Origin: Adiantum capillus-veneris
Taxonomy: Eukaryota > Streptophyta > Polypodiopsida > Polypodiales > Pteridaceae
Reading direction: 5' to 3'
Assembly (NCBI GenBank): GCA_014529385.2
Contig: CM043963.1
Location: 101,102,912 to 101,166,911 of the forward strand
Length of the DNA stretch: 64,000 bases
Positions within the stretch are counted from its first letter, which is position 1; each line of letters opens with the position of its first letter. Below, piece by piece: positions 11,421 to 22,278 of the stretch. The notes under the pieces are model-generated. The model did no database searches. It was given only the letters and a program-made list of their open reading frames with translations, and was not told where the DNA came from. The position numbers and the translations under genes were made by a program.

Positions 11421-11928
11421 GTTGGGAGAAAGGGTGGGCTTCCACCCTTGGCCATGAAATTCAAATCTTGAACTTGGCCAGTGGAGAAGGGAAAAGAGAG
11501 AAATGGAAGGGGAAGCAATTGACACAAAAAGAAGGGATGTAGATGTTGATATATCTACACATAATATTACACATAGGAAAGAATGAAGGAAGAAGACAAA
11601 CTCTTACACACTCTTACACAAGAAGATGACATAGGGAAACTCCAGTGGCATTGAGTAGCAGCTATACAATTTTTTAGTTTTGAACCATGTGACTAAATGG
11701 AGAATTCTAAATAGTAGCTTAGCTAAGATGGATGAGTGCTCCATCTGCATGAACATTTGTACCATAATTATAAAATTTTTAAGGATTAATTTATGACCAA
11801 GTTAAATTTCAAGGGTGTAGTAAGTGACCGTACCTGCTAGAAATAGTGTCACTTTAGTATAATATAGTAATGGGTATTATTGCCTACAAGACATCTTGGA
11901 AGGAAACAAGTGATAAAAGAATATAGCA
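11421..11928. other. non-coding spacer between copia and element A
   Basis: Nothing coding is recognised. The stretch starts with TGTTGGGAGAAAGGG, which could be the edge of another LTR, but no partner copy is present in the window. Confidence 0.35.
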
Positions 11929-11953
11929 GGGTGGATGCATGAATAGGTGGCCC
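11929..11953 (+). repeat. left terminal inverted repeat of element A
   Basis: It is identical over the first 22 bp to the inverted right end. It is preceded by AGCA and followed by CGGTTTTAACCGGTT. Confidence 0.85.
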
Positions 11954-12233
11954 GGTTTTAACCGGTTGAAAGTTTCTTTTGGAGGCTTAAAATTTAGGGG
12001 GTATGAAACTAGTGTTATGGGCAAGAATTGTTTGAATTAAATATTCGTGTGGAGGATACAAAATCTTAAAAATCATGTGGAGGATTCAAAAACACGTGTG
12101 GATCCCACGTCAGAACGAATGTTCAGTCAAATGTTTTCATGACTGTGACTTCTCTGTATCTTTGTGCCTTTCTCCTTCTGCGCCTTTCTCAGCTCACTCT
12201 ACAGCCCCCTGTGCACGCTGCTTATCCTTCGCT

Positions 12234-14109
12234 ATGGATAGCAACCTAAGAAAGAGCCCAAGGAATGCATCGCGACAGGTCTCCCCCACAAAGACCCGAC
12301 ATTCTCCCACGAAGGTATGTCACCTCTCTCTGTCTCTCTCTTTGTTGTGTACAACGGACCTGTGTGTAGTAGAGTACTGAGGTGTGGATACATTGAGTAA
12401 TGAGTATGGATTTATTCCTTTCAGAGACAAAAGTTACAGCCTCCTCCCAAAATCAGCCGCTTTGTTCACCCCAAGGATGTGGAGGTGCCATTAAAGACAT
12501 TCTGCACGACAAAGGAGGATTTTCACAGGGAATATGGGTTAAGTCTTGTGGGGAAAGATGTTAGGAAGTTGACAGATGCAGATGTGCCCATATCCGACTG
12601 GATGAAAGTTTTCACGTGTCTTCCAGTGAAGGAGAAAAAAGTGCCGATAAAAATAGCAAGGCCGGATCACTACAAGGCACTCTACCAGCTCTACAAGCAG
12701 GTATACCAATCCAAACCACCAAACTATCTGCTGGGAGTCAAGTCTTCACGTGGATATGTTTATTTCGTATGCGCAGGTCCGGTAAAGTGGGCTGAGTTTG
12801 CATCTGAGGTGGTGAATAATGTGACCAATGAAGGTCAATTAGATAGGAAAAGAGAAAAATGGAAGTTAGAGACTTCCTAAGTATCCACAGGTACCCCAAG
12901 TGGTTCTGCCATCTTCTTAGTAAATACCCCATCCGGAAGTACACCAGTCGGAAGTGGACTTCTTGCGACCACTCAGTCTGCCTTTAGTGTTGAAGTATCC
13001 ACTTCCTTGCAAGAACTTCTTGTTGAGGTTAGAAAATCTCATGACAATGTATCAATCGAGTGTCAGAAGGCTAAGGATTCAGTTGTCAAATCTGTTGCCG
13101 ATGTGCACCGTTGCGAGGGTGCCCTTGACACGATCCAAATGCACTTCCATGATGATGCCAATGTACCAACAGGCTTGCTTGATAGCCTCCAAGAAAAATT
13201 TGACCAAGCAAAAGCCACCCTACAACAGGCACAGGTATGCTTTTAACTCCATCTAATTGTAGTATAATACATGCAAAGTACCATACGGTATGATTTTTCA
13301 TACCGGTAGGATTATACCATATTCGGTAAGGGTAGATGACAATACCGGTAGGATGTTATCATACCGGTAGGATTATACTCTACCGGTATGATTACATCCT
13401 ACCGGTATGATTATATCCTACCGGTAGGATGTTATCTTACCGGTAGGATTTAGGAGATAATCCTACCAGTATGATAACATCCTACTGGTATGGTTACATC
13501 CGACCGGTATGGTTAGATCCAACCAGTATGATAAAATCCAACCGGTTTGATGTTATGCTTCCGGTATACTGTTATCCTACCGGTATGATGTTATACTATC
13601 CATTATAATAACATTATACCGGTGGGATAACATCATACCAGCAGGATGTAATCAAACCGGTATGATAACATCATTATACCGATTTTCAAGCATTCATACT
13701 GATTTTATACCTGTTTGACATTGTCTGATAACAGAGGTCTCTTGCCTACAGGAAGAATTATCCAAATGCTTGGACCGTGAGGAAACCTTTGGTCTCTATG
13801 TCACGTTTGTGGTAGGCATGATTAGTCAACCAATGCTACCTGAAACCATAGTCTTGCCTGCACGAGTTTCTGCTCCTGGACATAGTGTTGTTCTCATTGA
13901 TGTGTGCAATGCTTGTGGTGTAAAAATTCATGATCACAATCGCTCAAGCCATGTTGTTCTATTGCCTTCTTCACATGCATACCATGCATTCTGCTATGCT
14001 CACTTGGATGAGAAAGGAAAGTGCATGCTTAAGGATTGCCTTGGAGTTATTTCTGCAGAAGACCAATCCCTTCTAAAGAAGAAGCCAGTTGAACCATGCC
14101 CAAAAACAG
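12234..14109 (+). CDS. element A ORF1: coiled-coil protein with RING-like zinc finger
   Basis: Proposed exons are 12234-12314 (basic start MDSNLRKSPRNASRQ, donor AAG|GTATGT), 12425-13234 (acceptor TTTCAG) and 13752-14109 (acceptor CTACAG, donor CAG|GTGAGA). All join in phase. Exon 2 carries a conserved block (KEDFHREYGLSLVGKDVRKL... FASEVVNNV) also found in element B at 47.9-48.2 kb, then a helical, likely coiled-coil segment (LQELLVEVRKSHDNV... LQEKFDQAKATLQQAQ). Exon 3 ends in a RING-like cysteine/histidine cluster: VCNACG, then SHAYHAFCYAH, then CMLKDC. One in-frame TAA at 12878-12880 breaks exon 2. A possible short intron at 12701-12776 has a counterpart in element B but would shift frame here. 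Any further 3' exons are displaced by the nested gag fragment. The function is unknown; an accessory protein of the transposon is an inference. Confidence 0.6.
13266..13690 (+). repeat. ACCGGT minisatellite in an intron of element A ORF1
   Basis: About twenty tandem or inverted variants of a ~18-20 bp unit built on palindromic TACCGGTA plus GGATNNNATCC-like arms (for example ATCCTACCGGTATGAT). It fills most of the 517-bp intron 13235-13751. The same ACCGGT core occurs close to both TIRs of the element. Confidence 0.85.
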
Positions 14110-14477
14110 GTGAGAAAATTGTTTCAATGGGTAATCAGGTGGTTGATTTTTGTCTTGTCATTCTACATCAAATTTGCGGTCATTTTAGCTCATTTTGGAG
14201 GCATTTTGAAGGCACTTTTGGCTACAACTATTGGTGGAGTTCAAAATAGCAAATAGAATTTCAGATTTGACTCCAAATTCAACATCAAATCTCAAGGCAA
14301 GGCTGAGTTATATCATCCCCATCTACTCCGGCACATTTGGAGTATATTTTGGTAATCATATTGGTCATTTTTGTGCTTATTCATAATCCCTTTTTCATTA
14401 CCGCATCTCCCATTTCTCACATGCTTTTGTAAAAGGGTAGACACCATTTCAAGAGTCTTGAAATAGGACCCCCTTGC

Positions 14478-15458
14478 TTGCATTTTCACATATCACTAAG
14501 CATTATGGGTAACAAGGAGATAGCTATGTTCAATGGCATCGGATTTCACACATGGCAAGTGAAACTCAAGGGTTATCTAATGAAAAAAGGGCTATGGAGT
14601 ATCATAACGACTGATGCACAAAACCTCACGGCACAACAAATCCGAGAGCGTCAAGCCAAGGATGAGAAAGCCCTAGGCATTCTCATCACTAGTGTGGCGG
14701 ATGATATCATTCACCACTTAGATGAAGCCACATCGGCCAAGCAAGCATGGGAGACTTTAGAACGCACATTTGGGGCAAAATCTAAGCACTCTAAAATATC
14801 TCTCAAAATGCAATTATATGGTCTAGCAATGTATGAAAATGAAACACTATCTAGTCTTGTTAATAGGCTAAAAAGCTTATGCACTCAACTTTCATACATT
14901 GAGTGTCACATAGATGATGATGATAAAGTTGCGGTTCTTCTAAAAGCACTTCCTTCTACATATGACAATATTGTAACCGTACTTAAGGAAAAAGAGCCTA
15001 TCCCTACACTAGAAAGTGTAATCAACTCTCTCCAAGAGGACCATAACAACAAGCACCCACACAATGAAACTAATGCATCAAAAGCACTCTATGTTTCAAG
15101 TTCAAAGCACACTAAGGCTTGCAAGCATTGCGGGAAGTACAACCACTTATCTTCCGAATGCTACAAAATCAAAAAATGTGCAAAGTGCGGGAAATTGGGG
15201 CATCCACCCCAATTTTGTACCAAAGGCAATGGCGGAAATGGCGACAACGGCAGCAAGAAGGTTACCTTCAAAGGTAAACGTGTCAACTATGTGCAAAGTG
15301 AAAGTGATGATGAAGATCAAAGAGATCACTCCGACAATGATGAAGTGAATATGGTAACTTCCGCTTTCTCTTCACCCTCTACTTCTATTTCTTCTTCAAA
15401 TAAACATGCTAAGGGCCAACTCAAATATAGCTACAATGAAGGAACTAATATTTATTAG
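14478..15458 (+). CDS. copia-type Gag polyprotein with two zinc knuckles, intact
   Basis: A 326-residue open frame. The N-terminus (MFNGIGFHTWQVKLKGYLMK) is the DUF4219-like start, and residues ~60-200 form the UBN2 helical region (AKQAWETLERTFG, 'LSSLVNRLKSLCTQLSYI', VAVLLKALPSTYDNIV). Two CX2CX4HX4C knuckles follow back to back: CKHCGKYNHLSSEC and CAKCGKLGHPPQFC. The C-terminus is acidic and serine-rich. Gag would bind RNA and form virus-like particles in the cytoplasm. Here it has no protease or pol downstream, so it could act only with enzymes supplied by another element. The initiator could be the first Met at 14478 or MGNKE at 14505. It is the only undamaged retrotransposon gene in the window, which suggests recent insertion. 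Confidence 0.85.
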   Translation: MHFHISLSIMGNKEIAMFNGIGFHTWQVKLKGYLMKKGLWSIITTDAQNLTAQQIRERQAKDEKALGILITSVADDIIHHLDEATSAKQAWETLERTFGAKSKHSKISLKMQLYGLAMYENETLSSLVNRLKSLCTQLSYIECHIDDDDKVAVLLKALPSTYDNIVTVLKEKEPIPTLESVINSLQEDHNNKHPHNETNASKALYVSSSKHTKACKHCGKYNHLSSECYKIKKCAKCGKLGHPPQFCTKGNGGNGDNGSKKVTFKGKRVNYVQSESDDEDQRDHSDNDEVNMVTSAFSSPSTSISSSNKHAKGQLKYSYNEGTNIY

Positions 15459-15720
15459 AAAGAAGGATGCTACCCTAAACACACTATGTTGAATCTCAAT
15501 TGTGAAGTTGCATTTATCATGTGAGAACCTCTTATGTTGTATCTTTGTAGACATGAGTGATGAATCCAATTGAGAACCACTCATGATCACATTAGAACCT
15601 TAAGTGTTGAATCCATCTCTCTATGTTGTAAAGAGCATGAATGATGAATCCAATTGAGAACCATCATGACTCTTACCTTCTTCCTGTTGAGAACCTTAGC
15701 TTGTGTGTAAGCATGTGTTT

Positions 15721-15731
15721 AAGGGGGAGAT
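15721..15731 (+). other. polypurine tract
   Basis: AAGGGGGAGAT immediately precedes TGAAGAGTATAAAC, the start of the 3' LTR. Confidence 0.75.
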
Positions 15732-15979
15732 TGAAGAGTATAAACACAAGCTCACACTCACACTCTTACCTAAACCATGCGGGAACAATCTCTATCCCTA
15801 GAACATTCTAGGCCTTCCATCATAAGCCTATATAAGAGAAGGCTCTCAAGCATGTAACTCAATCTCTCATTTGCATAATAGAAGGTTGCATTCTCTTTCT
15901 CTATTGTGTACATTCTCATTTACACTCGCACACACTCACTATGAATGCTTCACATGAGCATCCACCCTAGCCAGGGCCC

Positions 15980-15982
<3 letters not shown>
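15732..15982 (+). repeat. 3' LTR of the gag-only element
   Basis: It runs from TGAAGAGTATAAAC to GGGCCCAACA and contains a TATA-like 'cctatataagag' at about 15828. The right end is uncertain because a GA tract begins at 15983. Confidence 0.6.
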
Positions 15983-16027
<45 letters not shown>

Positions 16028-16062
16028 GTGAGAGAGATGGTGAGAGTGTGTGTGTGGTGTGT

Positions 16063-16113
<51 letters not shown>

Positions 16114-16156
16114 GATGTGAACAAGAGAGAGAGAGAGAGAGGGAGGGAGGGAGGGA
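15983..16156 (+). repeat. compound (GA)n/(GT)n/(GGGA)n microsatellite
   Basis: Two GA tracts (15983-16025 and 16065-16109) are separated by a GT-rich piece. A shorter GA tract and GGGAGGGAGGGAGGG follow. Confidence 0.95.
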
Positions 16157-16649
16157 GGTATGACGGAGACGTGTGTGTGTGTTTAGTATGAAAATCCCCT
16201 TTGATATACAAACTCTATAATTAAATTACATTAAATATCAACAAAGTACAAACAGAATTACAAAAACAATATGATAACCATCTTTATTAATGAAGATCCA
16301 AATACAACAGTAAGATAACATGGTTGTGGCAACGAATCCTGAGAGGAACAAGATGGAGGTTTATACCTTCCACCATCCAACAACACAGATGCATTAGAAC
16401 ATACTCTAACATTGTGGGAAGACAAGTACCATGCAACCTCAACCGCTTGTTATCGCTGTCAATCCCAAATAAAGTTCCACCCACTATATGTCAAACATTT
16501 TATTCTGGATAATTTACATCTTTCTTGGCTAGTCGGCCGAGATATGGTCTAGTTCTAGATACTGGTGTTTTATGATTAGTTACAAGGTACTCCAGTTACA
16601 GCTTTTCTGTTTCTAATTCCATTTTCCTACTGATGGCTGTATGTATGCA

Positions 16650-17745
16650 TCCTACCTGTGAGTCTGTAGGTAATATCCAATGTTTGTTAGAACATGGTAT
16701 ACCTGGAAAGGAAATAGAATGGTCTTCTTGCTTTGAATTGTGAAGCTGCTCCATCAGACCATACCCAATGACGTTTTATGTTTAGACCAAATTGCTTTAG
16801 CCATTCCGCATGTTTCAGAAAACAGTGTTGAACAAAATGTGTGTCATGTTGCTTGTCATCTGAAATGAAGAAGTGAATTGTCTTGTGGATGTCACCTGCA
16901 TATTATAAAAATCAGAAATTATTGAAGTCTTAATACAAAAGAAATAATACTGATCTAGGGTGATGTCGTTACCTGCATTCGGAAATATGTTATGTGCACA
17001 AAAATAGTTACTTGATTTGAATACCAGTGCATGGACTGAATCTCATTTTGTTCTTTGAAACTATAATTTTCAGCAAAGTCAACAACTGACACAACAAAAT
17101 CTTCTGGAAAGCTTTGCATACATTCCTTATATTGTTATACTTGCCATCTATACACAAAATTATGCATTGTGTATTTCTTAAGATGGTCTTTGAACATGAG
17201 TGAGAGATACTGGCATGATATTTCCTTATGCAACAAGACTTTCCTTTTCTTCTTCAGACCGTCACGTGCAGTTCCTACTTCTAGGTCCTCAAAAATCTTC
17301 ACCACAATCTTTTTAGCAATAAATGCACTTTTGAGGTAGATGTACACTCAACATTCATAAGCATTGTGGTGATGAACCTTTTAAGAAAGAGCTCCTGTCC
17401 GCTCTTGGGTAATTTGATTGCATCTATTGTGTTGTGTATGGCTTCAACGAAGGTTGTTTGTGCCCTGGGCATTTCAAGGTCTCCAAGAGAAGTATGATTG
17501 ACAAACTTGCACAAAATATCTGAGCGTGATGCAACATCGAGGGCCTTTGTACGCCGATTGAAGAGCATAACAAGGTCATTGCAAAGTCTTTGACGCTTTG
17601 CATCATCAGCACCATTTTGATCATTATCTTCCTCACGTGCTACTTGCTCAAGCTTGTTCTTAGCACGCTGCTCCCTCTTTCTCCTAGCATGATATTCCTT
17701 GACCGCATCAACAGTATACCTAGCACACAGTTCACAGTGAGGCTG
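16650..17745 (-). pseudogene. element A transposase-like protein (DFAENY / SDGxxSQF type), decayed
   Basis: On the minus strand, a basic helical start (KEYHARRKREQRAKNKLEQV) is followed by a domain shared with element B (KRKVLLHKEISCQYLS... DHLKKYTMHNFVYRWQ). Next comes the putative catalytic core: VVSVVDFAENYSFKEQNEIQ near 17080, then MHWYSNQVTIFVH; after a stretch at 16900-16980, HFFISDDKQHDTHFVQHC, and HWVWSDGAASQFKARRPF near 16700. The DFAENY and SDGAASQF blocks look like the first two acidic positions of an RNase-H-fold DDE enzyme. In element B the next block is GKGEHDGAG. I recognise this arrangement from uncharacterised eukaryotic proteins and cannot name the superfamily with confidence. 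Frameshifts and a stop (RYTMF*) break the frame. A consistent GT donor (CAG|GTAGGA) follows at about 16670. Confidence 0.55.
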
Positions 17746-17937
17746 AGATCAGTCACATACAGTGTGAGATTCTTGCTCCATGCTAGAGGGAGAGATTGCG
17801 CGAGGTGATAGGCCGACAGAGAGCAAGAGCAGTATATGACAGCAATAGATGTGTGATAGGCCTACAAAGTAAAACAGCAATCTATGCTCCTACACAGAGA
17901 GTTAGAGAGAGATAGGAAAATGAGAGAGCGGGAAGAC

Positions 17938-18085
17938 AAAGAGCTGGCTCACGTGCATAGCTAAGAGCTACAGAGCCGTCTTCTATATTTGGAAAAGAGA
18001 CGTGGAAATAGTAATGGTGTAAAGAGCTGGCAGACGTGCATAGTTAAGAGGTACAGAGCCACCCGTCTTCTATATTTAACAAAAA
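17938..18085 (+). repeat. ~80-bp tandem duplication near the right end of element A
   Basis: Two copies of 'aaagagctggc...acgtgcatag.taagag.tacagagcc....gtcttctatattt' lie at about 17938-17992 and 18018-18080, 80 bp apart. They sit upstream of the minus-strand transposase and may hold promoter or binding elements. Confidence 0.7.
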
Positions 18086-18199
18086 GCTGTGGAAATTCTA
18101 TATTTAATTAAAAATCTGTTCAAAACAATGTATCGAATTGAACTAATAGAAAAGGTTTTATGTACCGGTTATAAAACCTCTGTCCGGGACAAGGTTTTT

Positions 18200-18224
18200 G
18201 GTCCACCTATTCATGCATCCACCC
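18200..18224 (-). repeat. right terminal inverted repeat of element A
   Basis: Inverted partner of 11929-11953, with one mismatch in about 25 bp. It is followed by AGCA. Further inside, its subterminal part contains TACCGGTTATAAAACC. Confidence 0.85.
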
Positions 18225-18608
18225 AGCAACATAAAATGTGAAATAATCTTGTTCTAAAGTGCTAGAAAGAGAGTGAGATGTACCCAATTTGACAAAAATT
18301 TGTGAAGACAAACACTTAATATACCATGTAGTTAATATGTGTCCCATTGGTGTGGCTCTTGATGAAATTTGATCGATCATGTTTAGACTAGATGTAGTGA
18401 GTTTCTTATAACCAAATAAGTCACCTGAAAATTATTCATGTGTAATCTATAAGAAATGAAAGTGAATCTCGGTATTGGTAGAAAAGGTTAATGAGCCATT
18501 ATATGCCCTCCTAAAATCCTATGAAACACGGCTCAAAAACAACCAAACCCAAGAGCATAAATGGATGACATATCCATATGTGAAACTAGAAAAGGACACA
18601 CTTGAAAT
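18225..18608. other. non-coding, nothing recognised
   Basis: No coding similarity is seen. It lies between element A and the retropepsin remnant and may be part of the latter. Confidence 0.35.
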
Positions 18609-20264
18609 GTGCTAGAAAATCATTCAACAGTCCAGGGTTTACTAGAACCCCCAGTTGGAAAATGTGAGGGTGTGATCCTTGTCCCACCTACACCAGTAGT
18701 CCAACCGAGCCAGGAACGAATAGAGTCAAATTCCAGTCAAAAGCACAGACCAAAGCTCAAGGACCCCACATTAGAGCCAAGGATGGTGTTGAATACCACG
18801 GATAAATCTTCTGAGAGATTTCACATAGCTATACCTGACAACTGTAAAGAAATAGATGGTCTTGACGAATTGTGGAAACAAGTCAGAGAGGCCAATGATA
18901 AAAGTGAGATAAGCAGACGAGTAAACCAGACAAGTGATGGAAGAGGAGTGTCTCTTCCACCAATAAAGGAATTTGAGGATGGATCTCAAATGAATCTAGA
19001 AGTGGAATCATATTGGGGAAACAAAGGATCTATACAATCTATGAACAGTCAACCCCATTTGCTAAGAACACTACCATCCTATATGGGAGAGTATGATGCC
19101 AAGTCACATGTTATTGCAGTCCCATCACTGAGATTGTCTCCCAACAAGGTCATTAATTCAAAAGGGTTGATAGATATTCTATCTACCCCAATCAACTATA
19201 TGATAACGTTAGCTGAGTTGCTCAAAATACAACCAAATATGTGGGCTATTGTGGGAAAATTCCCAAAGAAATTTAGCATAAAAAAACCAATGACTAAAAT
19301 TGAGGAAGGAATCAAAGAGTTGGAAATGCCTCAGCTAAAACTAGGCGAGTACTATGAGGGAGAAGATGGGAACACCACTCTTCTCGTGGAATTCCAAGGT
19401 GTAAAAACCATGGAAATCTTTGACAGTGGAGCTGGTGTTGCCACCGCAACAAAAGAAGTCTGAAAAAAATGGAAAAAACTAGCAGTGAGGGCTACAAGGA
19501 TGACAGACGGACACATGGAAATGCCTATAAAACTGCTAGAAAAAAGCAGTTGTTACTTCTTGTGGCATTGAATATAAGAAAACCTTTGTATTGTTGACTT
19601 TTTCAAGAAGAACAACTATGACATCATCGTAGGAAGACCATTCATGCGATAATTGAAAATGGTCCAAGACTGGGGTTATGACCATATCTACCTGAGACAT
19701 ATGGAAATCATGACAAGAATAAATCTGAAGGACCATAGTTACAGGGATGTGATGAGAACACATGTGGAGGAGTTTGATTCCACTACTGTAGCAGGATTAG
19801 AACTTCCAGCATGGTTGGGTAAGCCTAAAGAGCTGTGGATGTGTGGAGCTTTGCAATGTGGAATTTTAAAGCGAGAGGAGTATATTTTAGAAAGGGCAAT
19901 TGAAGATAAGGCTTATATCCCATAACCCTTTCCTAAGAAATCTTTGAAGCCACTTAAATGGGAAAACATCTTGGATAGTCTTGATGTGTGCACTATTCAA
20001 GACAATCCAACAACAAAGTTTTGTGATGAAGATGGCTATGATGTCGTTCCTTACTTTGTAGTGAGTGTGATCCAAGAAAACAAAAACAAAAAAGAAGACG
20101 AGTTCTACAACTTTGTAGAACACTTGGGGCTTCAAGAAGATAACAAAAATCCAAACAATTCAGCAGGAGACAAGAACGAAACTTTAACAAATGCACGATT
20201 TTATGATTGTTCAGATCAAAGAGGAATCCCAATCCCCAAGCGAGTACTTCCGAGCGGACAATAA
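18609..20264 (+). pseudogene. LTR retrotransposon remnant with retropepsin-like aspartic protease
   Basis: A 284-codon open frame (18609-19463) ends with TLLVEFQGVKTMEIFDSGAG. The DSGA is the retropepsin active site (usual DTGA/DSGA), preceded by an 'ITLAELLKIQPNMWAIVGKF' helix typical of the linker before retropepsin in plant Gag-Pol. After a stop, another frame gives NYDIIVGRPFMR, the second protease motif (usual D.ILGrpfl). It then continues to 19925 (MVQDWGYDHIYLRH... ELPAWLGKPKELW) and, after another break, 19944-20264. This order fits a Ty3/gypsy-like Gag-Pro region. No RT or integrase is readable downstream. Several stops make it non-functional. Confidence 0.55.
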
Positions 20265-20365
20265 ACCGAGCGAGGAGAAGCAATGGAAAAGATTAGATCA
20301 AGATCTCAATAATTACTATATAGACTATAATGTAGCAAAGTAACCATGTTGCATCTCAAATATTC

Positions 20366-20465
20366 TCAAACAAAAGATCCATACTCTTCCTTTAATGTGT
20401 TCACACATATTAAAAGAGCCTCAAACAAAAGATCTGAACTCTTCCTTTAATGTGTTCACACAGAC
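20366..20465 (+). repeat. short tandem duplication
   Basis: 'caaacaaaagatc(c/t)...actcttcctttaatgtgttcacaca' occurs twice in tandem with a ~58-bp period. Confidence 0.8.
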
Positions 20466-21875
20466 ATTTATACACAATCATATCCTTGCTTTTGAACCAT
20501 CTTGCTGAGCATATTCCAAAACTCTATTTATGCCAACTTATTCTGCATGGTAAATTGACATGTTGCAATTGTCATAAGTTCCTACACAAATAGATCAAAA
20601 GATGGTAACTCAAATGCCACATGTCCATCATAATGCATAGGTAGCTCTTGAACTTGAATGATATCCTTTGCTTGCTTGAGTGCCATGTGTAGGCTGCGTT
20701 GTGAAGGCATTACATGTAGTATGCCAACTCTCTAGAGGGACCATCACACAATTACTAGTGTGTCCTTCCTTCCAATGCCTTGTGTGCTTTCAATAGCAAT
20801 GTGAACCTTCTAGAATTGACATTGTCCATGATTGAGAAGGAAGATTTGTTCACCACTAGAAAATTCAGTAGCCTTTATCTTCACCTGCTCTCCCATTAGA
20901 GTTAATGGATGCAAATTGAATGCACTATTTATTTTATAATGTTGTGTCACAAAAGAGATAGAAAGTGCATAGATGCTATCATTAGACATAAGAACAATCT
21001 GTGACCACATTGTCATCCATAAATGGTTATGTGCCTAGCCATGGTTGACTGGAGGATGAGGAATTTCAAACTCCAAGCAAACCTTTCCGAGCAATCATAA
21101 AAAAGAGAAAAACCCCACAAGATACATAGAACTTAAATCATGATAGAAACATTTAGCATCAAATTATATATTGCAATCTATCTGTCATTATCTCTAAATG
21201 TCTAGAGAATTCCTTAATATGGAGACTTTGATCATCCACCCTTATATTAACTCCTTGATTATCCAAGGTTATGCTCCCTCCTCTCAATCACGGCTTGTGG
21301 TCATCAAATATTCAAGCCATGGTAGATGCTTGGACAAGTAAAAGTCTGTGTGTGCGGGCATACAATGTTTTGGAGGGGGAGGAGGGTTTCTCAATACATA
21401 ATATTACGGCAAGTGCTTGTAGGGAAGTTATAGAAGAAATAGATTTGGTAGATCGTATTGGGTAATGTGTATTTGCAATCTTTGGTGCTAGGTTGTACCT
21501 TATTGTTCAAATTGGGGAGAAATTCTTTTGGATGAGTGACTCCATTTTGTCTAGCTCGCAAAAAAGATCTTTCAATGTATTCATGACACTTGAGAAACGA
21601 AGAGGAATGGGAAAATATCCTTCACATCACATACTTGAAAAGAATACTTTTCATGGACTACGGACTCTTTTAGAGTTTTCATGGGGTGAGTTACAAAAGA
21701 GGAGGCCCCAATCATGAGGACTTTGTGGCCAAGGGCGGGAGAGGTGATGAAGATCATAAGGTACTATCGGACATGAACGATAATCACCACTTTCATGCAA
21801 CATATTCTTGGCAATCACCTCTTATGCAATTCCACCTCAACCCCATCTTTCGGCGAGAACAAAGATAACGAGTTT

Positions 21876-21992
<117 letters not shown>

Positions 21993-22218
21993 TTTTGTCT
22001 TCCACAGTTGTAGGATCACAACCGAGAAATCTTTTCTCAAAAACCAACCTTTCTGTTCAGGCTTCAAAAATGACTTTGATGCGTCGATGCCCTTGTTCAT
22101 CAATCCATACCTCCACCTTCTTCTAGAGTTCCACAAAAGTGGGCCTGACTCCGCCCCACTGGGCAGCGAGCTCTGCATGAAAGGGGTGTGCATGCTCTCA
22201 ACCAATCTAGCCAATTAT

Positions 22219-22219
<1 letters not shown>

Positions 22220-22276
<57 letters not shown>
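22220..22276 (+). repeat. (CT)n microsatellite
   Basis: 57 bp of uninterrupted CT. Confidence 0.95.

Positions 22277-22278
<2 letters not shown>

Larger units (their letters stand above)
14250..15982 (+). mobile_element. gag-only copia-type LTR fragment nested in element A
   Basis: An intact Gag frame (14478-15458) is followed by ~260 bp of short repeats, a clear AAGGGGGAGAT polypurine tract (15721-15731) and an LTR that starts TGAAGAGTATAAAC (15732) and ends near 15982. No integrase or RT is present and no 5' LTR copy is found upstream. This resembles gag-only terminal-repeat elements or a pol-deleted copia copy that lost its 5' end. The left junction with element A lies between 14110 and about 14260. 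Confidence 0.65.
11929..18224. mobile_element. element A: two-gene DNA transposon with ~25-bp TIRs
   Basis: The left end begins GGGTGGATGCATGAATAGGT and continues GGCCC. The reverse complement of the right end (18224 leftwards) has the same 22 bases, then one mismatch. Both ends are flanked by AGCA (11925-11928 and 18225-18228), a candidate 4-bp target-site duplication. The inside holds a plus-strand coiled-coil/RING-like gene (12234-14109) and a minus-strand DDE-like transposase (about 17745-16650), convergent, with a gag-only LTR fragment nested between them. An ACCGGT motif lies 25-45 bp inside both ends and is repeated many times in an intron of the first gene. A relative (element B) occupies 47.5 kb onward. 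The superfamily is not identified with certainty. Confidence 0.8.

Noticed and set aside
13266-13690. CRISPR-like or origin-type iterons
   Set aside because: Repeats are in both orientations, degenerate and inside a spliced gene of a eukaryotic transposon.
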